Shown in pieces: positions 1-6,474 of a DNA stretch of 8,061 nucleotides. How positions within the stretch are numbered: the stretch's first letter is position 1; each line of letters begins with the position of its first letter. The notes below the pieces were generated by a model. That model was not told the origin of the DNA, ran no database searches, and was given only the letters and a program-made list of their open reading frames with translations. The stretch covers positions 1 to 8,061 of the forward strand of contig CAYGTS010000119.1 in assembly GCA_964352905.1 (NCBI GenBank). The letters run 5' to 3'. Source of the stretch: CAYGTS01 sp964352905 (GTDB lineage: Bacteria; Pseudomonadota; Gammaproteobacteria; JAHCLG01). A program made the position numbers and the translations under genes.

Positions 1-168
1 GAGCGTTAGCGACGAAGCGATCCAGGGTTTTTGGCATTGCGCATGATGTTAAAGGTGATGCTTGAAAGAATGGTACTGAGATTAGTAAGCGTTGTGAGTT
101 TTGCATGATCGCAGATCCATTCCCTGGATTGCTTCGCTCACGCTCGCAATGACGAAAGATCCCGTCAT
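1..168. repeat. Palindromic dispersed-repeat element at left edge
   Basis: Bases 1-27 and 122-145 are reverse complements (22 of 24 aligned bases identical, one 3-base gap): GAGCG at the outside, GAAGC in the middle and ATCCAGGG at the inside. The right arm continues as CGCAATGACG followed by a small ATGACG/CGTCAT hairpin (151-168), so the left arm probably continues beyond the window. The 94 bp between the arms contain no recognisable gene. The arm sequence is of a type repeated many times in several intracellular and environmental proteobacteria. The element lies just downstream of the large membrane protein gene, where it could help form the 3' end of the message, although no T-run follows. 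Confidence 0.6.
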
Positions 169-191
169 CAATGGCCTAGATGATATGATTC

Positions 192-3077
192 TTAAGCTGC
201 TGGAGCAACATTTGAGTATCTATTCTGAATTGTTTCATCAGGTTCTGCTGTAGTTGTTATGTTCCTATCTGCAGCTAGTAAAGCTGCGCTTTGTTTAATA
301 TCACTGCAGTTACTGCATTCTGCAGCAGGCGTTTCAGTTTCTGGTCGAGCAGGCTTAGCAGTAGACTTATTCGGATTCTTATTCAATTGACTCAAAATTA
401 AAGAATCAGTGCAGTTTGCGCAGGTTGGTGCTTTTGCTGTGCTATTATTAACAGGCCCCGCTAACCCACCACCTGAGGGAAGGGGAGGTAGGGGGGAACC
501 TTCAATAGAGGATAGATTGCCGCCTAGGTGTTTCGCTGTTGGTAGCTGATTATAATCAGGCGCTGAGGGTTGTACTGTATCATCAGGCGCTGAGGGTTGT
601 GCCGTGGTGTAACCATTTCCCTCTTGTAGTTTAGCTTTTTGTTCTCTTAAAACCGCTAAATTCGCCGCTGCGCATTCTAGTCTTACTGTTGCTTGATCAA
701 CAAATTCTTTGGCGCGCTCTAACTGGCGTTGTTTTGCGTATTGATAAATCGCGCGTATTCCCCACAACAAACCAAAGCCGAGAAACGCAGCAGCGATTGG
801 CCAAGTCATGGGGATTAATAGCATACCCAAAATGGGTAAAGCTAGTAAGCGCATGCGTAAGATACCGCCACCAAGTGTGCCAATCAAAACATAAATACGG
901 TTAATAAATTGTTTAAAAATGGTTTTGGCAGCATCAGCTGTAGTTGTTTTTTTCAAACGCCGCATTTGGCGATCTGAGGTATGATCGAATACAGCATTTT
1001 TTAGTGGAATATACCCTGCGCTACTAATCTCATTGCAAAGTTTCTCAATCTCAGTTTCAATCTCTTGTAGGCTTTTTAAGCTTGCCTGATTTTTAATTAA
1101 TGATTGTGCCAAGCCTTCTTCAGCTTCACGGCGTTGTTGCTTTTCTGATTTAAAGCCAAATAAGCTAAAACCAAGGAAACTGCCGGCTAAAGCAATTCCC
1201 CAACCAATGACAAAAGGGATCACGAATAATAAATTACCGCTGATGGGGCTATTGATGAAATGATCAACCGCTTTAAAAGCTGGCTTAAACGAACGAGAGA
1301 CAACATAAGTAATGGCGCTACCAAACCAGACGAGTAATGCCCAAACAACCCCTTGCCAAGTACCATCGGCAACTAAATTCGCTTTAGCAACGGCTTTTTT
1401 GAAACCAGCTTTAAAGCCAAGCGGTTTGTTTGCAGTCAGTTGGCTGTAAATCTCGCTTGGAAGTGCTTTTCCTAACGATTTCAAAAGTAACTTTTTTTCC
1501 CGCTGTTGTAACTCGGTTGATGAGTTTGCAATGCGCATATTTAAAGCGCCACAACCGAAATGATTACCCGTTATATCTAATCTTTCATTAACCAGATCAC
1601 CGTTGGGCAGCCTGTATTTAGCAAAAATCAAATTAGCTTTTTTATAAACAACGATTTTGCCACGCTCTAAAGTGGCAGCATTTGGTTCTTTTTTAGCTAT
1701 CTCTAATTTGTAACCAGCTTCAAATTGGTTGCTTTCATCAAGCAACGCGTTCTCACGAACTCGCGCAATATATTGCTGTGTTGTTTTTTTAGTTGGGAAA
1801 AACAAGAAGTGAATAAAAACAAATGGCGCAGTAACGACAGTTTTAAGGGATTTTAACGCTTTTTTCCAGGTGGGTAGTTTGTCTAGGGTTTTTCCATAAG
1901 CTGGATCAGATCCAACCTTAGCAAGTAGGTTTTCACTGCGTTCTTTAATCGCGAAACGTTGAAAGGTTTCGCGTATAACAGCAGTGTTATTATAGTCTTC
2001 TTCTTTAGCTTGCGTTAGAGTGTCATCGGTTTCTGCTTCTTTCTTGGAAAACTTGCTTTTAATCCAACGCGCAGCTTTTACTAAAGCATTAGCGACTGCA
2101 AAGAAAAGACCAACCGCGACCGCAGTTAAAATTTCGTAAAAATGCCAGTCATCTTGATTGGTATCATTGTGTTTTACATCAAAAATAAACCACATGATCC
2201 AAAAAGCCATCATGCCATTCCAAGCGACATCTTTACCATGATTCAAAACAGCTTTTTTTACACTAAAGTCGTTAAGATTTGTAAGAAATTTTTCATGAGA
2301 CTTGCCAATAGTCATCCTTTGATTTAACGAACCATCCTCGTTAAAAAACAAAGGTGCTAAGTATTCAAGGGTAGCGATAGCTTCATGTCGTTCTATGTTT
2401 TCTGCACTATCATGAGCAGTCTTTAAAAATTCTTTAACAGCATGATAGGTTGATTCCCCTTCTTCCTGAGGAAGATCAATACCCAATGTGCTTAGGAGTT
2501 GATTAAAGGTTAAAGTTGGCTGAGCCATTATGTTTTTTAATGTATCACACAGTTGATACTTAACGGTTGTTATCGGTTTTTTAAAGATAAAGCCTTTGCG
2601 CTCAGTTGTGATGGTTGGTGTTAGGTGGTAAATTTTTTGCACATACAAGTGTTCAGTTAAGAGTGTTTTAACACTCTCTTCTTTATCGCTTTTTAAACTA
2701 CCTTTGTTATCAAAATAGGCAGTTTCGCCACTCAAATCTAAATCTTTTTCTAATCCCTCTAACACATCTTGCAAGTTTTCCGCATGATTTTTATTAAGAA
2801 GCTTAGCAACAAAAGGCAAGCTAGTGACAACGCCGGCAAGAGCTAAGAACAAATTGGCTTGCTTATGTGAAGGCCCAAAAACAGAACCAAAAACACGACC
2901 AAATAACGCTTGAAAACAACGAAAAGGCGTGCCAACAAAGATATCAATTGCGGCAATAATAGAGTTGGTTCCGCCAATAAACTTGGCAAACAATAAGCGA
3001 TCTTCTTTTTTTAAGTGTAAGAAGGGATTTTCACCTTCTTGTGGGCCTTTTTGAGAGGGATCTCTTTCACCATGCAT
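192..3077 (-). CDS. Large multi-pass membrane protein of unknown function with internal duplication and disordered C-terminal tail
   Basis: I do not recognise this protein. The ATG at 3077 is preferred (961 aa) because AAGG lies 8 nt upstream of it. The in-frame ATG at 3110 (972 aa) has no Shine-Dalgarno sequence and overlaps a possible -10 box. Numbering from 3077, hydrophobic segments lie near 30-49, 75-94, 286-301, 314-336, 413-428, 575-593, 615-641, 728-758 and 760-779. Charged, probably helical linkers follow the membrane hairpins at about 339-361, 643-681 and 781-819, the last likely a coiled coil. Two regions resemble each other (about 44-381 and 412-689), sharing T/A-P-F, (F/Y)KK...KY.L, (M/L)T..K, KKAV and W.G.......WF. 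The tail after 820 is low-complexity, with two QPSAPD motifs, a PLPPLP stretch, and CANC (886-889) and CSNC (921-924). There is no signal peptide or catalytic motif that I can identify. The reading frame is long and clean, so the gene is real. Its function is open: it could be an envelope protein or a secreted effector. Confidence 0.88.
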   Translation of the reverse strand: MHGERDPSQKGPQEGENPFLHLKKEDRLLFAKFIGGTNSIIAAIDIFVGTPFRCFQALFGRVFGSVFGPSHKQANLFLALAGVVTSLPFVAKLLNKNHAENLQDVLEGLEKDLDLSGETAYFDNKGSLKSDKEESVKTLLTEHLYVQKIYHLTPTITTERKGFIFKKPITTVKYQLCDTLKNIMAQPTLTFNQLLSTLGIDLPQEEGESTYHAVKEFLKTAHDSAENIERHEAIATLEYLAPLFFNEDGSLNQRMTIGKSHEKFLTNLNDFSVKKAVLNHGKDVAWNGMMAFWIMWFIFDVKHNDTNQDDWHFYEILTAVAVGLFFAVANALVKAARWIKSKFSKKEAETDDTLTQAKEEDYNNTAVIRETFQRFAIKERSENLLAKVGSDPAYGKTLDKLPTWKKALKSLKTVVTAPFVFIHFLFFPTKKTTQQYIARVRENALLDESNQFEAGYKLEIAKKEPNAATLERGKIVVYKKANLIFAKYRLPNGDLVNERLDITGNHFGCGALNMRIANSSTELQQREKKLLLKSLGKALPSEIYSQLTANKPLGFKAGFKKAVAKANLVADGTWQGVVWALLVWFGSAITYVVSRSFKPAFKAVDHFINSPISGNLLFVIPFVIGWGIALAGSFLGFSLFGFKSEKQQRREAEEGLAQSLIKNQASLKSLQEIETEIEKLCNEISSAGYIPLKNAVFDHTSDRQMRRLKKTTTADAAKTIFKQFINRIYVLIGTLGGGILRMRLLALPILGMLLIPMTWPIAAAFLGFGLLWGIRAIYQYAKQRQLERAKEFVDQATVRLECAAANLAVLREQKAKLQEGNGYTTAQPSAPDDTVQPSAPDYNQLPTAKHLGGNLSSIEGSPLPPLPSGGGLAGPVNNSTAKAPTCANCTDSLILSQLNKNPNKSTAKPARPETETPAAECSNCSDIKQSAALLAADRNITTTAEPDETIQNRYSNVAPAA
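555..600 (-). repeat. 27-bp-period tandem repeat in the tail of the large membrane protein
   Basis: A 19-base unit (ATCAGGCGCTGAGGGTTGT on the plus strand) occurs at 555-573 and again without change at 582-600. It encodes two QPSAPD motifs spaced nine residues apart. Perfect identity at the DNA level suggests a recent duplication. Confidence 0.85.
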
Positions 3078-3108
3078 AAAAAGTACCTTTTTATACTTAT
3101 TAATTACC

Positions 3109-3136
3109 ATTCTATCAGATCTGCAAGTTCAGTCAC
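3109..3136 (-). promoter_or_regulatory. Possible sigma70-type promoter of the large membrane protein gene
   Basis: On the minus strand GTGACT (3131-3136, four of six matches to TTGACA) is followed after 16 nt by TAGAAT (3109-3114, five of six matches to TATAAT). Transcription would start near 3100. That would place the upstream ATG at 3110 outside the message and leave the ATG at 3077 as the start, about 20 nt into the transcript behind AAGG. The -35 match is weak and the call rests on pattern alone. Confidence 0.3.
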
Positions 3137-3222
3137 TAGGGGCTAACAAAAATATTTTTTGCTTGTTAAGTAGATGAAAAATGAAGGGTTAAAACTAAGG
3201 TAACTACTCACCCCGTAGCAGG

Positions 3223-3342
3223 GAACGTCCATATTTGGGCTAAAAACGGCGAAAATCTTTTATCGAAATGCTCATTTATCACTTATAAACTGCGCTTTCT
3301 CAAAAATATTTTCACCGTTTTTATCGCCAAATCTGACCGTTC
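3223..3342. repeat. Long imperfect inverted repeat, probably a dispersed palindromic element
   Basis: The left arm (3223-3256) and the right arm (3308-3342) are reverse complements over about 34 bases with few mismatches and two or three single-base gaps. The inner 15 bp (AAAAACGGCGAAAAT against ATTTTCACCGTTTTT) differ at one position only, which is a G-U pair in RNA. A 51-bp AT-rich spacer separates the arms. Part of the left arm recurs at 8024-8049, which supports a dispersed element rather than a local hairpin. It could be a MITE-like remnant or a non-coding palindromic repeat. Confidence 0.65.
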
Positions 3343-3468
3343 TTGAGTTATTCAACATCACGCCGGGACTTACTGATAAAACACGGATTTGCTGCTATGC
3401 GATATACTGCTACTAACAACATCATTGTGCCTGACTGATCATCGCGATCTGACAAATGCCCACGACGA

Positions 3469-5277
3469 CTAATGACTCATAATATCCGCCATGGAATCCA
3501 TACTATGCGCGACTTCATTAATGGTGATAATACCTAAGACATCACTAATTTGATAACTATTGGGTTTACTGCAAACAATCACGGTTTCGGTTTCATGCTG
3601 TTGGCGTAGGCGCAATAAGTTAACCAAACTGCTATTACTAGAAATAGTAAGAAAGTCCTTTTCAACCCAATCCGCCAGATTAATTTCTTGGTATTTTTTA
3701 ATTGCCATGCGCGCGCTATCGGGTAAGACACCATAAAGTTCATTGTCTTTGGCAATGATGACATATTTATTTTTAGCAAATAGTTCACTTTGCTCATGCC
3801 CGTGTAAATTTTGCAAATCTTCGTAATGTAGGATTTGCATTTTTTTACTCATAATATCGCCACAGGTTTTATCGCTGCTGAGAGAGGTTTGCAAACCTTC
3901 GGGTAAATAACCCCCACGGCGGCGCACTTTTAAAGTGTAAATGCTGCGAGGTGATAGCACTACACGCATTGATAAAGCAATCGCTACGGTAACCATGATT
4001 GGCAAAATCGCGTTATAGTCATACGTCATTTCTAAGATCATGATAATGCCGGTTAAGACAGCACCGGTAGTGCCGGCAACCATGGCGGCCATGCCTGCTA
4101 ACGCAAAGATTGCTGGGTGAATATCAAATCCGGGTAATAGCCACTGCAGCGTTTGCCCACAACCGGCACCTAAAGTCGCACCTAAAAATAGCGCCGGTGA
4201 AAAAACCCCGCCGGAGGCGCCAGAACCTAAGGTTAAACAAGTGGCTAATAGTTTGGCGGCAAACAATAAAAATAAAATCCAAGGGTGATTTAAAATACCA
4301 CGCAACACATCTTGAATTGTGGCGTAACCTACCCCTTGAATATAATAATGACCGCTGTATTGCATGAACAAAAATAACATAATGCCAAGTATAAACATGC
4401 CTAACATATGCCTAAAATACGCGTTAACCGGAATGGCATCGAATAAATCTTCAAACCAATAAATTGAGCGAATAAATAATGCCGCCGCGACACCAATAAT
4501 GAGGCCAAAAGGAATATAAAGCACCAAGCGATAAGGTTCAATCGCCGCAGGAATGTGAACTTCAAGTTCATGAATGTTAAATGCGGGCAGGGCACCAAAA
4601 TAAATTTGCCCAATATAGCAAGCCGTGACCGTTGCTAATGCTACAAAAGTAATGGTTGATACATTAACGGATACTAACATTAATTCAACAGCAAAGGCTA
4701 AACCACCAATCGGGGTATTAAAGGTTGCGGCGATACCCGCACCTGCACCGGCGGCAATCATGATGACGCGTTGTCGCACCGGCATGCGAAACAGTTTACC
4801 CAGCGTGGAACCCAGTGCCGCGCCAATTTGCACAATCGGGCCTTCGCGACCAACTGAACCACCTGTACCAATTGATAAAGCTGAAGCGAGCGATTTAACG
4901 ACGGCAACGCGTGGGCGAATATTGCCTTGCTTGTTATAAACTGCATCCATGACTTCAGGCACACCATGACCTTTGGCTTCGGGCGCAAAATTTTTAACAA
5001 GCCATGTTACAAGAATTGAGCCTAATACGGGCACAAAAATGATCCACCAAGCATAGTAGGTTGCAGGCGAATGCAGGTTGGCATCGTAATTAATATTGAA
5101 ATGGCCGTAAAAAAAAACATTGTGTACCAGGCCAATTAAGGCACGGAAAATAATGGCGCCAACCCCGCCTAAAATGCCAATCATGATGGCAATCACTGCC
5201 ATGATTAAAGGGCTTAAACTTGCTTTGTCCTGTTGCTGATTCAAATTCGCATGTACCCTGTTTATTTCAGTTGCCAT
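3469..5277 (-). CDS. CLC-family chloride channel or H+/Cl- antiporter with C-terminal CBS-like region
   Basis: This integral membrane protein (602 aa) moves chloride across the inner membrane. The CLC signature motifs are present in order: GHGVPE (103-108), GREGP (143-147) with gating glutamate E145, and GSGASGGVFSP (351-361). Y421 in MTYDYN matches the central-site tyrosine of E. coli ClcA. The core (about 20-445) holds the usual run of membrane helices. A soluble tail (about 470-595) beginning CGDIMSK looks like a diverged CBS pair, which in this family often senses nucleotides. H104 replaces the serine that coordinates chloride in E. coli ClcA. The position of the internal proton glutamate (E203 in ClcA) appears to be alanine, so exchange may differ from the model protein. 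The start at 5277 is the only ATG after an in-frame TAA just upstream. GGAG lies about 15 nt away, which is unusually far. The family call is firm; the transport mode is not. Confidence 0.95.
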   Translation of the reverse strand: MATEINRVHANLNQQQDKASLSPLIMAVIAIMIGILGGVGAIIFRALIGLVHNVFFYGHFNINYDANLHSPATYYAWWIIFVPVLGSILVTWLVKNFAPEAKGHGVPEVMDAVYNKQGNIRPRVAVVKSLASALSIGTGGSVGREGPIVQIGAALGSTLGKLFRMPVRQRVIMIAAGAGAGIAATFNTPIGGLAFAVELMLVSVNVSTITFVALATVTACYIGQIYFGALPAFNIHELEVHIPAAIEPYRLVLYIPFGLIIGVAAALFIRSIYWFEDLFDAIPVNAYFRHMLGMFILGIMLFLFMQYSGHYYIQGVGYATIQDVLRGILNHPWILFLLFAAKLLATCLTLGSGASGGVFSPALFLGATLGAGCGQTLQWLLPGFDIHPAIFALAGMAAMVAGTTGAVLTGIIMILEMTYDYNAILPIMVTVAIALSMRVVLSPRSIYTLKVRRRGGYLPEGLQTSLSSDKTCGDIMSKKMQILHYEDLQNLHGHEQSELFAKNKYVIIAKDNELYGVLPDSARMAIKKYQEINLADWVEKDFLTISSNSSLVNLLRLRQQHETETVIVCSKPNSYQISDVLGIITINEVAHSMDSMADIMSH

Positions 5278-5390
5278 GATTTTTTATTGTAACTCCATTG
5301 AGATCATTTTGGGAGGAAAAACCACACGAGTAGTATTTGAGCTGATGATGCCAGAACGCAGGATAGAAGCAAGTGGTCTTAAAAAAATAA

Positions 5391-6383
5391 TTATTCTAAA
5401 ACATTATTGTCTTTTTTAGTGTTCTTGGCCAAGGAGTTATTCGCAGGCTCTTCGTATAATAAATCCATTTCCAAAACGTCTTCAGTATCCAATAGTTCAT
5501 TACTTAAGTTTTCACCAAGGTTGGATAAAGGCGGTTTTTCTGGTTCCTTTTGCATGACAGGCGGATGCATGATGCTACCATCATCATTACTGTAAATACC
5601 TTCACGGTTCCACGGTAGATTACGATACATTGAACTCGTCATGGACATATCAAAAATCGGATATTTAATGATTTCAAAAAAGGGGGAATAATCAAAATCA
5701 CTGGGCGTAAATAAACGTGGGTTGCGGGGAATTAATTCAATACCCGTGTCATGATGTTCTTTTATAATCGGTAGAATCGGGAATTGTACCGAATCAAATG
5801 CTTCGGCAAGCAGCAATGAACAAATTTCACGAATACGACCACTGGCGTTATGAATAAACAGGCTAGAACGCCAACGCCGGGGAATGATACTCCACGGTAC
5901 TAAAAAACGCGCTAAATCGAAAATATGGCGGATATCATATTCTACGCCTAAACGGCCAATGGCATAGCCAATCACGCGTTGTGAATCACGGTGTGATATA
6001 CCTTTAGGGCGACAAATGCGAATATGGTCACTTTTATAATGACTCAATGGTGAAACAATCGTGCCTTTACCCAGTAAGCTTTCAATGATCAATTGTTCAT
6101 TATCATCACCTTGGTAAAATTCACGGATACGATCGCGTAGCAATTTATTGTCGATATCATGAATGCGACCAATATATAACACAGCATGTGTCCAAGAACT
6201 TTGGGTAATCATGCGAATAACATTGCTAACACGCGAGCGTCCTTCAACCAATAACACATCACAAGGGCGAATTTCGTGGCGTAACCGTTCAAAGTCGCTC
6301 AAGGGGAATTTCAATGGCGGCAAGTCGTGCATTAACCAACTAATCATTTTATTCACGATTTTATCAATGACTTTAATCCCCAT
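5391..6383 (-). CDS. YiiX/YebB-like permuted NlpC/P60 cysteine hydrolase
   Basis: The protein (330 aa) has the circularly permuted papain-like layout of the YiiX/YebB branch of NlpC/P60 enzymes. RPCDVLLVEGRSRVS (39-53) opens the domain. The catalytic histidine is H66 in SSWTHAVLYIG, E101 in LIIESLLGKG fits the third catalytic position, and the nucleophile is C188 in REICSLLLAEAF. NPRLFTPSDFDYSP (221-234) closes the domain. Family members act on amide or thioester bonds in peptides or lipid-linked substrates; the substrate here is unknown. There is no signal peptide, so it is probably cytoplasmic or membrane-associated. The last 60 or so residues are acidic, polar and probably disordered. AAGGTG 9 nt before the ATG at 6383 supports the start. 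It lies 91 bp after purB and 113 bp before the CLC gene, all on the same strand. The enzyme family is confident from the three motifs; the cellular role is not. Confidence 0.9.
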   Translation of the reverse strand: MGIKVIDKIVNKMISWLMHDLPPLKFPLSDFERLRHEIRPCDVLLVEGRSRVSNVIRMITQSSWTHAVLYIGRIHDIDNKLLRDRIREFYQGDDNEQLIIESLLGKGTIVSPLSHYKSDHIRICRPKGISHRDSQRVIGYAIGRLGVEYDIRHIFDLARFLVPWSIIPRRWRSSLFIHNASGRIREICSLLLAEAFDSVQFPILPIIKEHHDTGIELIPRNPRLFTPSDFDYSPFFEIIKYPIFDMSMTSSMYRNLPWNREGIYSNDDGSIMHPPVMQKEPEKPPLSNLGENLSNELLDTEDVLEMDLLYEEPANNSLAKNTKKDNNVLE

Positions 6384-6392
6384 TAGCTATTT

Positions 6393-6398
6393 CACCTT
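6393..6398 (-). promoter_or_regulatory. Ribosome binding site of the cysteine hydrolase
   Basis: AAGGTG on the minus strand sits 9 nt before the ATG at 6383. It is the best-spaced Shine-Dalgarno match in the window and fixes that start. Confidence 0.6.
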
Positions 6399-6416
6399 TT
6401 CACTTATGATAAAGTA

Positions 6417-6445
6417 ACTATAGATCACTCTCGGCAGCTTTTCCA
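6417..6445 (-). promoter_or_regulatory. Possible sigma70-type promoter of the cysteine hydrolase gene
   Basis: On the minus strand TGGAAA (6440-6445, four of six matches to TTGACA) and TATAGT (6417-6422, five of six matches to TATAAT) are separated by exactly 17 nt. AT-rich DNA lies upstream. The predicted start near 6410 gives a leader of about 25-30 nt containing the Shine-Dalgarno sequence. It lies in the 91-bp gap after purB, so the hydrolase could be transcribed independently. Confidence 0.4.
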
Positions 6446-6474
6446 TAAATTGCAATATTTTCACTATGTTATGC

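Larger units (their letters stand above)
3078..3468. other. 390-bp intergenic region carrying a repeat element
   Basis: This gap between the CLC gene and the large membrane protein gene has no credible reading frame. It contains the long imperfect inverted repeat at 3223-3342, flanked by GC-richer bases (CCCCGTAGCAGGGAACG on one side, CACGCCGGGAC on the other). It also contains the possible promoter of the downstream gene. No T-rich hairpin marks the end of the CLC transcript. Confidence 0.6.

Noticed and set aside
1..106. Open minus-strand frame running off the left edge from an ATG at 106
   Set aside because: The frame continues upstream of the ATG through the palindromic arm with the kind of read-through translation typical of dispersed repeats, and there is no ribosome binding site.
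2142..2327. 61-codon plus-strand frame with hydrophobic start
   Set aside because: It is antisense to a membrane segment of the large protein, which explains the hydrophobic look; there is no ribosome binding site.
3078..3110. 11-residue N-terminal extension of the large membrane protein from the ATG at 3110
   Set aside because: No Shine-Dalgarno sequence precedes it and a possible -10 box overlaps it. It is less likely than 3077 but not excluded.
3223..3342. Palindrome considered as a CRISPR repeat or riboswitch
   Set aside because: There is no regular spacing of direct repeats, no cas gene nearby, and no recognisable riboswitch core; the layout fits a dispersed inverted repeat better.
4625..4939. 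104-codon plus-strand frame
   Set aside because: It lies entirely antisense to the conserved CLC core, has no recognisable motif and is explained by the codon bias of the opposite strand.
5360..5400. T-run on the minus strand after the hydrolase stop, considered as an intrinsic terminator
   Set aside because: No stable GC-containing stem precedes the T-run.
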